This document shows positions 37,101 through 45,937 of a DNA stretch of 64,000 bases, piece by piece. Under the pieces are notes generated by a model, which saw only the letters and a program-made list of their open reading frames with translations, was not told where the DNA came from and ran no database searches. Location: NCBI RefSeq assembly GCF_025960875.1, contig NZ_JAODLR010000002.1:62001-126000 (forward strand), given 5' to 3'. Origin of the DNA: Crystallibacter permensis (GTDB lineage Bacteria > Actinomycetota > Actinomycetes > Actinomycetales > Micrococcaceae). The first letter of the stretch is position 1. Each line of letters starts with the position of its first letter. The translations under genes were made by a program, and so were the position numbers.

Positions 37101-39201
37101 GGAGTCCATCCTGAACTTCGTGGCCGCCTACGGAATCCACCCCTCGCTGGACGTTGACACGCTGGACGGAAAGCGTGCAGCGGCGGCGGTGCTCATCGAG
37201 GACGAGGCGTTCATGACCGCTCCGGCCGCAGATACCGGTGTCAACGACATCGACTTCTGGATGGGCGGCATGGCTGAAAAGCCGTTCGTTTTCGGCGGCA
37301 TGCTCGGCACCACATTTAATGTGGTGTTCGAACAGCAGCTGGAAAACCTGCAGAACGGCGACCGTTTCTACTACCTGACCAGGAACCTGGGCAACTCCTT
37401 GTTCCACACGCTCGAAGCCAATTCGTTCTCCCAGTTGATCCTCCGGAACACTTCCGCAGACAAGCTGCCGCACGACGTCTTCGCTGCAGCCCAGGCGACC
37501 TTCGACCTGACCGAGCCGGCAGCGGATCTCTCCGCCGCCGGGCTGCAATCGCTGGACGGATGGTCCCGGTTTACCGGCGGCGAACATACGACCATGCAGG
37601 GAACGGACAGCAATGACAGTCTCCGGGGTGGCATCGGCGATGACTCGTTCTGGGGCCGTGCCGGAAATGACCGGATTGAAGGCGACGACGGCGTCGATGC
37701 CCTGATGGGAGGTGACGGCGATGACATCCTGACCGATCTCAACGGCGACGACAGGCTCCAGGGTGAGGCCGGCAACGATGCCCTCAGCGGTGGACCCGGC
37801 GTAGCGGACCTGCTCTTCGGCGGCTCCGGACAGGATTTCATCCTCGGCGGCCAGGACAATTCCACGGTCTTTGGCGGTCTGGGTAATGACTTCATTCTTG
37901 GCTCCACCGGACCGGACAACCTCCGGGGCGATGAAGGGGACGATTGGATTGAAGGCGGTCCGGGCGGCAGCGATCTGTTGGTCGGCGACCTGAGCAACAC
38001 CATGATGAACGATCCTGCCCTGTGGCACGGCGGGCACGACGTCCTCAACGGCGGCTCCGGCAACGCGGACCACGATGCCGAAGGCGGCGACGACATCATG
38101 ATCGCCGGCACGGGGACGGAGCGGTTCGGCGGCATGCTTGGCTTCGACTGGGTGACATTCAAGGACAATAGGTTCCCGGCCAGGGTCGATATGGACAGGC
38201 TGCAGATCGTTCCCGAAGTCGAGTCGGGTATCCGCGACAGGTACCTCGGCGTCGAAGCAGTCGCCGGCTGGAACAGCAACGACGTTATCCGGGGATCCCA
38301 ATCGGAAGATGATCTCGTCGCTCCGGACATCGGCACCCTCGGGTACGGCCACCGCATGACCCAGGAAAACCTGGACCGGATCGCCGGTCTTCGCGACCTG
38401 CTGGGTGGTGGCGAGCTTCCCGAATACGCCCTGCCGTTCCTCGATGGCCAGCCCACCACACCGGCTGATTTCAACAACAACATCCTGTTAGCCGGTCCGG
38501 GCAGCGACCTCGTCGAACCCCGTCTCGGACGCAACTTCGTCGACGGCGACGCATGGCTGGACGTGAACGTTGTCTGGCGGCCTGCCGGCGGTGCCGTAGC
38601 CGAAACGGCCAAGTCGATCTCGGCCTTCTCGGAACGGATCTTCAACCGGACCATTAGCCCGGCAGATCTGTTCATTGAGCGTAGGATTGTCGGCGCTGAC
38701 GCCAACCAGGCTGATGCCACGGATACGATCGTCTACGCGGAAACCCGCGAAGAGTTCGAGATCGAGCAGCTTTCCGATGGCGTTATCCGGGTCACCAGTG
38801 TTGCCAACCCCGGCATTCGCCAGGACATTCTGCGCAACGTCGAGCAGCTGCAGTTCAGCGATGAAACGGTGGACGTCTCCGACGGTGTTGAAGCACCGGT
38901 CGAGCTGCCCGCCGGCACGGTCAACCTCAATGTGGGCGACCTCGTGGAAGGACAGACGGTGAACGCAACGGCGGAGATTACCGATCAAGAGGTCACGGAC
39001 CTCCGGTTCGAACTCCAGGTCGTTGACCCCGACACGGGCGCAGCAGCCACTACCCAGGACGGTACGACCGGCAATTTCCTGCTCGGCGAAGCTGAAGTCG
39101 GCTTCACGGTTCAGGTGGTCGTCACCTACACCGGAGGCGACGGAACCCCGGTCCAGTTGGTTTCCGAACCGACTGCGGATGCGGTTCAGGCGGCACCGTA
39201 G
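34120..39201 (+). CDS. Secreted animal-type haem peroxidase with nested CWB2 module and RTX repeats (1693 aa)
   Basis: Start ATG 34120 (MDKSPRHIS) with GGGG eight bases upstream. Signal peptide about 1-43. Residues 44-212 are the N-terminal part of a bacterial peroxidase/haemolysin-type protein (AEPRIISNLIVDETIDNPAA). About 213-517 hold three cell-wall-binding type 2 (CWB2) repeats (GTTLFDTSAEIS, GTTRYDTAAAIS, GTTLYDTAAMIS). The peroxidase fold then resumes: FFGQFFDHGLD (ester-linked Asp548, distal His549), GDGRGNEN (distal Arg754, ester-linked Glu757) and YRFGHSLL (proximal His867). Residues about 1160-1335 carry RTX-type GGxGxDxx calcium repeats, followed by a C-terminal beta-rich region. 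Expected to use peroxide to oxidise halides or phenols outside the cell. No type I exporter is nearby; the signal peptide suggests Sec export. Confidence 0.92.
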   Translation: MDKSPRHISARRKTRTKLAALATGSAVVLSGVMLPGQAAAAPPPGQDFNVTTGDLEFIIKQIDISEAHAEDTIVEDEDSSPLCRAGATFNIAKQTHFDVDGDPCVGSPTLPFGLRTVDGRWNNLMPGQDGYGTSGKDFPRLLPADFKDADPIPGGGAPGGAPGTPTSYKSTDGEFVYDAEPRIISNLIVDETIDNPAAVAASERIEGSGLVDGTAFSRTYGTTLFDTSAEISKANYNPGVPVAYIARADDYSDALAAGPAAMANGGPLLLVNSNSIPASIRTELARLQPQRIVVVGGDVAVTANVATTLQQFTAGTVTRQAGTTRYDTAAAISRANHPDGASKVFIATGLNFPDALAAAAPAARDGNPVLLVTRDGIPASTATELDRLNPSEIVVLGGPKAVSDPVFNQLNSRTDSTVTRIGGTTLYDTAAMISAEHYASGVDTVYLSTGENFPDALSGSPAAGKRGAPILLVPKSGAVPASVAAELQRLKAKKAIVLGGPMAVSAGVEAELAGLVGGSEIFIPDVATDEGLSASVTSFFTFFGQFFDHGLDQVSKGGNGTIVVPLQPDDPLYVEGSRTNFLTLSRATIGEDGSQEHTNRTTPFVDQNQTYTSHPSHQAFLREYAAGTNGPEITGKLLNGVGGEGLATWNDVKNQARTVLGINLTDTDVLNVPMLRVDPYGRFVPGPNGYPQLVLEDGTMVEGDPANGGVGVPENVVRVNQAFLDDIAHGATPNPPSGYDAELLLSHFATGDGRGNENIALTAVHHVFHSEHNRVMDQVDDFLQNEAPAELRERYMAEDGIWDYGERLFQAARFFTEMQYQHLVFEEFARRIQPNIDATTLNENSYMPDVDPAIVAEFAHVVYRFGHSLLTEDIRREVNGEMEDIPLFDGFLNPQGYLTAPDGTALSPDEAAGSIIRGTTHQTANAIDEFVTDTLRNQLLGLPLDLATINMLRARETGVPSLQVARQTFYEDSRHPELAPYTSWEDFRLAMKNPESILNFVAAYGIHPSLDVDTLDGKRAAAAVLIEDEAFMTAPAADTGVNDIDFWMGGMAEKPFVFGGMLGTTFNVVFEQQLENLQNGDRFYYLTRNLGNSLFHTLEANSFSQLILRNTSADKLPHDVFAAAQATFDLTEPAADLSAAGLQSLDGWSRFTGGEHTTMQGTDSNDSLRGGIGDDSFWGRAGNDRIEGDDGVDALMGGDGDDILTDLNGDDRLQGEAGNDALSGGPGVADLLFGGSGQDFILGGQDNSTVFGGLGNDFILGSTGPDNLRGDEGDDWIEGGPGGSDLLVGDLSNTMMNDPALWHGGHDVLNGGSGNADHDAEGGDDIMIAGTGTERFGGMLGFDWVTFKDNRFPARVDMDRLQIVPEVESGIRDRYLGVEAVAGWNSNDVIRGSQSEDDLVAPDIGTLGYGHRMTQENLDRIAGLRDLLGGGELPEYALPFLDGQPTTPADFNNNILLAGPGSDLVEPRLGRNFVDGDAWLDVNVVWRPAGGAVAETAKSISAFSERIFNRTISPADLFIERRIVGADANQADATDTIVYAETREEFEIEQLSDGVIRVTSVANPGIRQDILRNVEQLQFSDETVDVSDGVEAPVELPAGTVNLNVGDLVEGQTVNATAEITDQEVTDLRFELQVVDPDTGAAATTQDGTTGNFLLGEAEVGFTVQVVVTYTGGDGTPVQLVSEPTADAVQAAP

Positions 39202-39243
39202 GCGCTCACAGCGCGCAACGTGCAAGACGTGGCGCCTGAGGGA

Positions 39244-39272
39244 AGTGTCCGCAGCCACCAGCTGCGGACACT
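39244..39272. terminator. Hairpin after the peroxidase gene
   Basis: AGTGTCCGCAGC (39244-39255) pairs perfectly with GCTGCGGACACT (39261-39272) around five bases; no T-run but a very stable stem. Confidence 0.65.
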
Positions 39273-39440
39273 CCCGCTTGTCTTGGAGACGGCGCGCGCA
39301 GCGGAGACCCTACCGGCCATAAATTCCTTTGGCAAAAAGACAATACAATAAGCATGCTTTGTTGTACCGTGGGAATTGGTAAGGGACACTCCCCGGCAAT
39401 CCCGTCGGGGGACCATTGATCACCGTAAGGAGAGAGCATC

Positions 39441-39707
39441 ATGGGTTTTCTTGCTTTTCTTATTCTCGGACTAATTGCGGGCGCTATCGCCAAGCTGATC
39501 CTGCCGGGTGACCAAGGCGGCGGCTGGATCGCAACCCTAGTACTCGGCGTCATCGGCGCCCTGCTGGGCGGCTGGGTCGGCAGTGCCATCTTCGGTGTCG
39601 GACTGGAAGAATTCTGGAGCATCCAGAGCTGGCTCGTTGCCATCGCCGGCGCCGTCATCGTACTGCTGATTTGGGGCTTCATCACCAAACGGAAGGAAGT
39701 CCACTAA
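39441..39707 (+). CDS. GlsB/YeaQ/YmgE family stress-response membrane protein
   Basis: 88 aa with three membrane helices (about 3-18, 28-50, 62-80) and the Gly-rich repeat GLIAGAIAKLILPG typical of PF04226 (transglycosylase-associated family, a name that does not reflect a proven activity). ATG with AAGGAG upstream. An AT-rich stretch with the palindrome AAGCATGCTT (39350-39359) lies about 80-90 bp upstream and may be its promoter region. Monocistronic: a hairpin follows it. Often induced by stress in relatives; cellular role unclear. Confidence 0.9.
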   Translation: MGFLAFLILGLIAGAIAKLILPGDQGGGWIATLVLGVIGALLGGWVGSAIFGVGLEEFWSIQSWLVAIAGAVIVLLIWGFITKRKEVH

Positions 39708-39733
39708 CGGGCAGCCGAATTCATAACTGAAAG

Positions 39734-39767
39734 AAAGCCCGCGGTTCCTGTTGGAACCGCGGGCTTT
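39734..39767. terminator. Bidirectional terminator between glsB-type and MHS transporter genes
   Basis: AAAGCCCGCGGTTCC (39734-39748) pairs perfectly with GGAACCGCGGGCTTT (39753-39767), four-base loop, T-rich tail CTT on the plus side and A-rich on the other. It serves both convergent genes. Confidence 0.9.
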
Positions 39768-39790
39768 CTTTGACGGGAATCAGAGGGGAA

Positions 39791-41194
39791 TCAGCTGCTC
39801 AGGCCTTCGTAATCCATGTCCTTGGTTTCCTTGGTCAGGAACAGGGCGATCAGGGTTACAACGGCCGCACCGCTGAGGTACATGCCTACCAGGAAGGTGC
39901 TGCCGCCGGCCGCCTGCCACAGCGCCACCGCGATGAACGGGGCAACGGAGGCGCCCAGGATCGAGGAGAAGTTGTAGGCCACGGCCGAGCCCGTGTACCG
40001 CACGTTGGTCGGGAACAGCTCGGGCAGCATTGCACCCATGGGACCGAAGGTCAGGCCCATCAGCGTGAAGCCGATGATCAGGTGCAGCATGGTGCCGGCG
40101 AAGCCGCCGCCGAAGAGCGGAACCCAGAGGAACCCGAAGGCCACGATGCCCAGCGATACCCAGATCAGCGTCTTCCGCCGGCCGAACTTTTCTGCCAGCG
40201 GTCCGGCCACCAGCGTGAAGATGCCGAAGAAGACGACGCCGATGATCAGCATCAGCAGGAAGTCGTTGCGGGCATAACCCAGGCCGGCGGTGAACGCCGA
40301 GGGATCGAAGTCCTTGCCGGCTGCGGCAGCGGCCGCTGCCGCGTCGTCCACCGTCTTGGCGGCGGTGCCGTAGGACAGCGTGAAGGTGGTCATCAGGTAG
40401 AACAGCACGTAGGTGGCCAGCATGATGAAGGTACCCAGGATCAGCTGGCGCCAGCTGGACTTGAAGACGCGGCCGAGCGGCAGCTTGGTGACCTCGCCCT
40501 TGTCCACGACCTTTTGGAAGGCCGGGGTCTCCACCAGCTTCAGTCGGACCCAGAGGCCGATGATGACCATGACGGCGCTGCCCAGGAACGGAATGCGCCA
40601 GCCCCAGGACATGAACGCCTCGTTGCTCAGGTTCAGGCTAAGGACCAGGAAGAGCGAGTTGGCAATGATGAAGCCGATCGGGGCGCCCAGTTGCGGGAAC
40701 GTGCCGTAGATGGCCCGCTTATTCGCCGGGGCATTCTCGGTGGCCAGCAGTGCGGCCCCGCTCCATTCGCCGCCCAGGGCCAGGCCCTGGGCAAAGCGCA
40801 GGACCACCAGCAGGGCCGGAGCCCAGAACGTCCAGCCGGTGACCTGCGCGGTGGGCAGGCAGCCGATCAGGAAGGTCGCGATGCCCATGGTCAGCAGCGA
40901 GGCGACCAGCGTGCCCTTGCGGCCGAACTTGTCGCCGAAGTGCCCGAAAACAATGGACCCGAGCGGCCGCGCGATGAAGGCGACGCCGAAGACGGCGAAC
41001 GAACTCAGCAGCGCGGTGGCCGCATCGGCCCCGGGGAAGAACAAGGCCGGGAAAACGAGCACGGCGGCCGTGGCGTAGACGTAGAAGTCATAGAACTCAA
41101 CGGACGTGCCAATAAGGCTGGCAACGATCACACGGCCGCGGGAGTTGACCGGGGCCTTGGACGCACCTGTTGAGGCTGGTGCTGCAGAAGACAT
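39791..41194 (-). CDS. MHS-family MFS transporter (metabolite:H+ symporter)
   Basis: 467 aa from ATG 41194 (MSSAAPA); the frame is open far upstream but without similarity. Twelve membrane helices. Motifs of the metabolite:H+ symporter family: GTSVEFYDFYVYATAA in helix 1, GHFGDKFGRKGTL between helices 2 and 3, GGEWSGAALLATENAP in helix 5, RIPFLGSA before the long central loop. Relatives take up shikimate, alpha-ketoglutarate, proline/betaine or citrate; the substrate here cannot be told from sequence. An Ala-rich insert sits in the outer loop before helix 8. A nested inverted repeat upstream (41250-41293) may be its operator. Confidence 0.92.
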   Translation of the reverse strand: MSSAAPASTGASKAPVNSRGRVIVASLIGTSVEFYDFYVYATAAVLVFPALFFPGADAATALLSSFAVFGVAFIARPLGSIVFGHFGDKFGRKGTLVASLLTMGIATFLIGCLPTAQVTGWTFWAPALLVVLRFAQGLALGGEWSGAALLATENAPANKRAIYGTFPQLGAPIGFIIANSLFLVLSLNLSNEAFMSWGWRIPFLGSAVMVIIGLWVRLKLVETPAFQKVVDKGEVTKLPLGRVFKSSWRQLILGTFIMLATYVLFYLMTTFTLSYGTAAKTVDDAAAAAAAAGKDFDPSAFTAGLGYARNDFLLMLIIGVVFFGIFTLVAGPLAEKFGRRKTLIWVSLGIVAFGFLWVPLFGGGFAGTMLHLIIGFTLMGLTFGPMGAMLPELFPTNVRYTGSAVAYNFSSILGASVAPFIAVALWQAAGGSTFLVGMYLSGAAVVTLIALFLTKETKDMDYEGLSS

Positions 41195-41249
41195 GGTGTC
41201 GGCTTTCGATGAAAACGAATGATTACCGCCGAAAATTCTACGCCTCTTC

Positions 41250-41293
41250 GTCCAGCATCCGGACATTGTTCCAATATTTGGACAGTGCTGGAC
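41250..41293. promoter_or_regulatory. Nested inverted repeats upstream of the MHS transporter
   Basis: Outer arms GTCCAGCA (41250-41257) and TGCTGGAC (41286-41293) are perfect. Inside lies TCCAA-TAT-TTGGA (41270-41282). The pattern resembles two overlapping sites for a dimeric regulator (IclR- or GntR-like), 56-99 bp before the transporter start. Confidence 0.5.
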
Positions 41294-41378
41294 AGGCCGC
41301 GCCGAAATACCTTCGAGCTTCCCGGTCTCCGTCTGTGCGTCACACAGCCATGACTTGCTGCCGGAGCGTGTTTGGATA

Positions 41379-42593
41379 ATGGCCATGACTGCACAACGTA
41401 CGACGCCGGCCATGTCGGGACCGCTGCTGGCTGTCCTTGCGCTGTTGGCCGCCGCGGCGCCGTTGTCCTCCGACATGTATCTGGCTTCGCTGCCCATGAT
41501 CGCCACCGACCTTGGCGTGCGTGCCTCCGGCGCCCAGTTCACTCTGACGGCGCTGCTGCTCGGCATCGCGCTCGGGCAGCTGGCGTTCGGCCCGCTCTCG
41601 GACAGGTACGGGCGCATCCGGCCACTCATGGTCGGCGTCGCCATCGCCGTCGTCGCTTGTATTGCCGCTGCGCTGGCCCAGGATATCTGGTTCCTGGTGG
41701 GAGCCCGCTTTGTCCAGGGTTTTGCCGCTGCGGCCGGAATCGTCATTGGCCGGGCCATCATTTCGGACCTTAACGCAGGTCTCGGCGCGGCGCGGGCTTT
41801 CACCCTGCTACTGACCATTTCCAGCCTGGCTCCGGTGCTTGCTCCCCTGCTGGGCAGCGTCCTGCTCGCCGCCGGCAGTTGGCGCAGCATCTTCTGGGTA
41901 TCTGCAGGGATCTTCGCGGTGATGCTCGGCGGCGTCCTGCTGGTGGTCCGCGAAACCCATCCTTCGCATGCCCGCGACAAGGCCGCCCTGCTCGCCGCCG
42001 GCGAGGTGGTCCGGCGGGCCTTCAAGGGAGGCCTGTTCCCGGCCTACGTGCTCCAGTTCGCTTTTACCTTCGGCGTGATCATCTCCTACATTTCGGCCTC
42101 GTCCTTTGTCTACCAGAACCTGATGGGCTTCAGCGCCATCGGGTACGGCACCGCCGCGGCCGTCAACGCGCTGGGGATGATGGCGTGCGGCCTGACCTCG
42201 GTCCGGCTGATCCGCCGCTTCGCCGTGCGGCGCATTATCGCCGCGGCCCTGATGGCGCAGCTGTTCATGACCGGAGCCATCTTCGTCCTGGTCATAACGG
42301 GCGCGCCAGCCATCTGGGCGGCCGTCCCTATCTTCTTTGCCATCAGCTGCTCAGGTTTCCTGATGGGAAACACCACCAGCCTGGCCATCGGCACGGTCCG
42401 GCAGGCCGCGGGCCAAGGCTCAGCCGTCCTGGGCGCCTCCCAGTTCGTGCTGGGCGCATTGGTCACACCGCTGGCCGGCATCGGCGGAGGCTTCACGGCC
42501 GCTCCGATGGCCATGTTGATGCTTGGCTGCTGCCTCTGTGCCAGCGCGCTGTTCCTCGTCTCCGGCCGGATCGAAGCGCGCCGGACCGCTTGA
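41379..42593 (+). CDS. Bcr/CflA-family MFS drug-efflux transporter
   Basis: 404 aa, 12 helices. Marks of the Bcr/CflA group: LSSDMYLASLPMIATDLG in helix 1, GQLAFGPLSDRYGRIRPL (motif A), GRAIISDLNAG in helix 4 and APLLGSVLLAAGSWRSIFW in helix 5 (antiporter motif C). Predicted proton-driven efflux of small molecules such as bicyclomycin- or chloramphenicol-like compounds; specificity is not readable. Start at ATG 41379 or 41385; a GGATAAT sequence overlaps the first, which may mean the second codon begins the transcript. Divergent from the MHS transporter. Confidence 0.9.
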   Translation: MAMTAQRTTPAMSGPLLAVLALLAAAAPLSSDMYLASLPMIATDLGVRASGAQFTLTALLLGIALGQLAFGPLSDRYGRIRPLMVGVAIAVVACIAAALAQDIWFLVGARFVQGFAAAAGIVIGRAIISDLNAGLGAARAFTLLLTISSLAPVLAPLLGSVLLAAGSWRSIFWVSAGIFAVMLGGVLLVVRETHPSHARDKAALLAAGEVVRRAFKGGLFPAYVLQFAFTFGVIISYISASSFVYQNLMGFSAIGYGTAAAVNALGMMACGLTSVRLIRRFAVRRIIAAALMAQLFMTGAIFVLVITGAPAIWAAVPIFFAISCSGFLMGNTTSLAIGTVRQAAGQGSAVLGASQFVLGALVTPLAGIGGGFTAAPMAMLMLGCCLCASALFLVSGRIEARRTA

Positions 42594-42639
42594 GCACTGC
42601 GGCGGACCGGCAGTCAGGCCTCGCCCGGACCGGCGGCAC

Positions 42640-42762
42640 TTACGCCAGCATGGCGTAGGCAACCGCCGCCAGCACCAGCACGGCCAGCACCGCCACCACA
42701 GTATTGGCGATGTTCCGCTTCTTTGCGTCGCTCAGGCGGCGCCATTTTCGTTTTAGTCCCAT
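42640..42762 (-). CDS. Small single-span membrane protein (40 aa)
   Basis: ATG 42762 with GGGG five to eight bases upstream. The protein starts with a strongly basic amphipathic stretch (MGLKRKWRRLSDAKKRN) and ends in one hydrophobic helix (VVAVLAVLVLAAVAYAMLA). No family recognised. Charge distribution predicts the N-terminus inside. Convergent with the drug-efflux gene and divergent from the next gene. Confidence 0.5.
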   Translation of the reverse strand: MGLKRKWRRLSDAKKRNIANTVVAVLAVLVLAAVAYAMLA

Positions 42763-42895
42763 TGGATCCCCACGTCCGATGATTGGCAGTTGGCCCCATG
42801 CTAGTGCCTCGCCCTGGGAATAACAGGGATTCGCCGAATGGCTGCCGGTCCGCACGAATAGTGTCCGAGCCGGCTGCCATGCTCGCGTTCGTGAA

Positions 42896-42901
42896 TAAAG
42901 T
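42896..42901 (+). promoter_or_regulatory. Leaderless promoter -10 of the 101-aa hypothetical gene
   Basis: TAAAGT ends seven bases before GTG 42909 and supports that codon over two earlier in-frame GTGs. Confidence 0.4.
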
Positions 42902-42908
42902 GGATGTT

Positions 42909-43214
42909 GTGACCGCCAGGGAGTACGCAAGGAACGACGGCGGACGCCCGGTTAAGCGCGGAAAAGTCGCCCGGGCGCCCTACCGCCGTGAGCCCTATGT
43001 GCGCGCGCGCCTCGGCCCCGGCGCCGAGGACACCGTGGATGCGAAGGCCATTTCCTGGGACCGCACCACGGTCCAGCTCAAGTGGGTGGACGAAAACGGT
43101 TCCATGCGCACACAGTGGGTTCCGGCGTCGGACGTTAGACGCATTACCCGGGACGAGTCCGCCTGGCGGGATCCGTATGACGACTACGGCTTTTACTACC
43201 CTGACGAGCAGTGA
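42909..43214 (+). CDS. Conserved hypothetical protein (101 aa)
   Basis: Basic N-half (RPVKRGKVARAPYRREPYVR) followed by a short beta-rich segment with AISWDRTTVQLKWVD and an acidic, Tyr-rich C-terminus. No signal peptide, no cysteines. No function recognised; the charged N-terminus and small size would suit a nucleic-acid-associated protein. It precedes tex by 58 bp in the same direction. Start chosen from the leaderless box. Confidence 0.65.
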   Translation: MTAREYARNDGGRPVKRGKVARAPYRREPYVRARLGPGAEDTVDAKAISWDRTTVQLKWVDENGSMRTQWVPASDVRRITRDESAWRDPYDDYGFYYPDEQ

Positions 43215-43272
43215 CGCTCCAACTCCGCCACCGTTTCCCACGCTGCCGCCCGTATGCGGCAAAATGGATCGG

Positions 43273-45771
43273 GTGACGCAAACGCCCAACTCCGCAGTGC
43301 CCGCCGCCAGCCCCGCTCTGAAGCCGGTTGATCCGGACCAGCTCAACGCCCGGATCTACGCCCAGATTGCCGAAGAACTCGGCGTCAAGCCTTGGCAGGT
43401 CAAGGCCGCCGTGGAGCTGCTCGACGGCGGTTCCACCGTGCCGTTCATCGCCCGCTACCGCAAGGAAGTCACCGGCACGCTCGATGATGCCCAGCTGCGT
43501 GACCTGGAAGAACGGCTGCGCTACCTCCGCGAGCTCGAGGACCGCCGTCGTTCGGTGCTGGAAAGCATTGCGCAGCAGGGCAAGCTGACCGCCGCGCTGG
43601 AAGCGAGCATCAAGGCCGCGGACACGAAGGCCCGGCTCGAAGACATCTACCTGCCGTTCAAGTCCAAACGGCGGACCAAGGCGCAGATCGCCCGCGAGGC
43701 AGGGCTCGAGCCGCTGGCGGACGCACTCCTCGCCAACCCTCGCCTTGAGCCTGAGGCTGAAGCTGCCGGCTACCTGAACTCCGAGCATGCCATCAACGAC
43801 GCGGTCGAAGCGTTGGCCGGGGCGCGCTCCATCCTCGTGGAGCGGATCAGCCAGGACGCGGATCTGGTCACCGAGCTGCGCGAACGGCTCTGGAAGCAGG
43901 GGCTGGTCCGCGCCCAGGTGCGTGAAGGCTTGGAGTCCGAGGGGCAGAAGTTCGCCGACTATTTCGACTTCGCGCAGGTCCCGTCCGGCCTGCCCTCGCA
44001 CCGTGTCCTGGCGCTGCTGCGCGGCGAGAAGGAAGGCGTGCTGGACCTGAACATTGTCGAGGGCGACGCTTCGGACAAGGAAGAGTTCGCGGCTAAACGC
44101 GGCCGCTACGAAAACGCGGTGGCCTACAAACTCGGTGTCGCCGACCAGGGCCGGCCGGCGGACAAGTGGCTGATGCAGACGGCACAGCTGGGCTGGCGCC
44201 GGATTCTGGTCAAGCTCGCGATCGACCTGCGCGTGCGCCTCTTCACCGACGCCGAGGACGAAGCCGTGCGGATCTTCGCGGCCAACCTGCGCGACGTGCT
44301 GCTGGCTGCCCCCGCCGGGAACCGCGCCACGCTCGGGCTGGATCCGGGACTGCGGACCGGTGTGAAGGTCGCCGTGGTCGATGGCACCGGCAAGGTGGTC
44401 GCCACGGACACCATCTACCCGCACGCGCCGGCCAAGAAGTGGGACGATGCGCTGGTCACCCTGGCCCGCCTGTCCGAAAAGCACAACGTGGATCTGGTGG
44501 CCATCGGCAACGGCACCGCCTCCCGCGAAACGGACAAGCTGGCCACCGAGCTGATCAAGCTGCTGGCGCCGAAACAGAAAATCCAGAAACTGGTGGTCTC
44601 CGAGGCGGGGGCCTCCATCTACTCGGCGTCCGCCCTGGCCTCCGCCGAGTTGCCGGAGCTGGACGTCTCGATCCGCGGTGCAGTGTCCATTGCCCGCCGG
44701 CTGCAGGATCCGCTGGCCGAACTGGTGAAGATCGATCCGAAATCCATCGGCGTCGGCCAGTACCAGCACGACATCACCGCCACCAAACTGGAGCGTTCGC
44801 TGGACGCAGTGGTGGAGGACTGCGTGAACGCCGTCGGCGTGGACGTGAACACCGCTTCGCCGTCGCTGTTGGCCAGGGTGGCCGGCGTCGGCCCGCTGCT
44901 CAGCGAGAACATTGTGTCCTTCCGGAACGAGAACGGGCCATTTGCCAAGCGCGCGGACCTGAAGAAGGTTCCGCGGCTGGGCGCCAAGGCGTTTGAGCAG
45001 TGCGCGGGCTTCCTGCGGATCACCGGCGGCGCCGAGCCGCTGGACTCCTCCAGCGTGCACCCCGAAGCCTACGGCGTGGCCCGCAAAATCCTTTCGGCCG
45101 CCGGCGCCGCGGCCGCCGATGTGCCGCGCGGGGTGGGCTCACTGGCAACGCTGGACCCGCAGACCTTCGTGGACGACTCCTTCGGCCTGCCCACCGTGCG
45201 GGACATCATCTCCGAACTCGAGAAGCCCGGCCGGGACCCGCGGCCCACATTCACCACGGCATCCTTCTCCGAGGGTGTGGAGAAGATCTCCGATCTGGTT
45301 GCGGGCATGATTTTGGAAGGGACCGTCACCAACGTGGCCGCGTTCGGCGCGTTCGTCGACGTCGGCGTGCACCAGGACGGGCTGGTCCACATTTCCGCCA
45401 TGTCCGACAAGTTCATCTCGGACCCGCACGAAGTGGTCAAGTCCGGCCAGGTAGTCAAGGTCAAGGTGCTCGAGGCCGACCCGGACCGCAAGCGCATTTC
45501 GCTCACCCTGCGACTGGACGACGAAGCCGGTGCCAAGCAGGGCGGACGCGCAGGTGCGGGCAGGGACGGCTCCGCGGACAAGGGATCCTCAGGTAACGGC
45601 GGCTCGGGCAAGGGTGGCCGGCCCGTCCCGTCCCGTGACCGCGGGGAATCCCGCAGCAACTCCCGCGGCGGCCGTCCCAATCCGCCGCGTGGCCGGGACA
45701 ACGGCAAGGAACCGGCTCCGGGAAACACCGCGATGGCGGAAGCCCTGCGCCGCGCCGGCCTGGGCAAATAA
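43273..45771 (+). CDS. tex: Tex-family RNA-binding transcription accessory protein
   Basis: 832 aa from GTG 43273 (an in-frame ATG lies nine bases earlier); a CAAAAT box seven bases before suggests a leaderless start. Order: N-terminal Tex helical domains (about 20-310; VPFIARYRKEVTGTLDD), YqgF-like RNase H fold (about 350-480; LGLDPGLRTGVKVAVVD), helix-hairpin-helix pair (about 519-580; VGPLLSENIVSFRN), and the S1 domain (about 681-745; FGAFVDVGVHQDGLVHIS). A Gly/Arg/Ser-rich tail of about 90 residues follows and is longer than in most Tex proteins. Binds single-stranded nucleic acid and affects transcription; precise role open. Confidence 0.95.
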   Translation: MTQTPNSAVPAASPALKPVDPDQLNARIYAQIAEELGVKPWQVKAAVELLDGGSTVPFIARYRKEVTGTLDDAQLRDLEERLRYLRELEDRRRSVLESIAQQGKLTAALEASIKAADTKARLEDIYLPFKSKRRTKAQIAREAGLEPLADALLANPRLEPEAEAAGYLNSEHAINDAVEALAGARSILVERISQDADLVTELRERLWKQGLVRAQVREGLESEGQKFADYFDFAQVPSGLPSHRVLALLRGEKEGVLDLNIVEGDASDKEEFAAKRGRYENAVAYKLGVADQGRPADKWLMQTAQLGWRRILVKLAIDLRVRLFTDAEDEAVRIFAANLRDVLLAAPAGNRATLGLDPGLRTGVKVAVVDGTGKVVATDTIYPHAPAKKWDDALVTLARLSEKHNVDLVAIGNGTASRETDKLATELIKLLAPKQKIQKLVVSEAGASIYSASALASAELPELDVSIRGAVSIARRLQDPLAELVKIDPKSIGVGQYQHDITATKLERSLDAVVEDCVNAVGVDVNTASPSLLARVAGVGPLLSENIVSFRNENGPFAKRADLKKVPRLGAKAFEQCAGFLRITGGAEPLDSSSVHPEAYGVARKILSAAGAAAADVPRGVGSLATLDPQTFVDDSFGLPTVRDIISELEKPGRDPRPTFTTASFSEGVEKISDLVAGMILEGTVTNVAAFGAFVDVGVHQDGLVHISAMSDKFISDPHEVVKSGQVVKVKVLEADPDRKRISLTLRLDDEAGAKQGGRAGAGRDGSADKGSSGNGGSGKGGRPVPSRDRGESRSNSRGGRPNPPRGRDNGKEPAPGNTAMAEALRRAGLGK

Positions 45772-45937
45772 CGACGGCGGTTGGCCGGCTTCGGCGCAGA
45801 GTTGCCGGATATCGCCACCGGGTTGTGCCGTTGCAGTTATTTTCCAACCTGCATGGGCTAGCCTCTGGGTAGGGCGATGGCTCCGCCGGCCTCAGCGGAC
45901 GGGCGTCCATCGCGCACGCTGATCGAGGGAGTGTCCG

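Noticed and set aside
39350-39440. Sigma-B promoter or riboswitch before the GlsB-type gene
   Set aside because: GGGAAT and a small CCCCG/CGGGG hairpin are present but the spacing does not fit a sigma-B pair and no known riboswitch core is visible.
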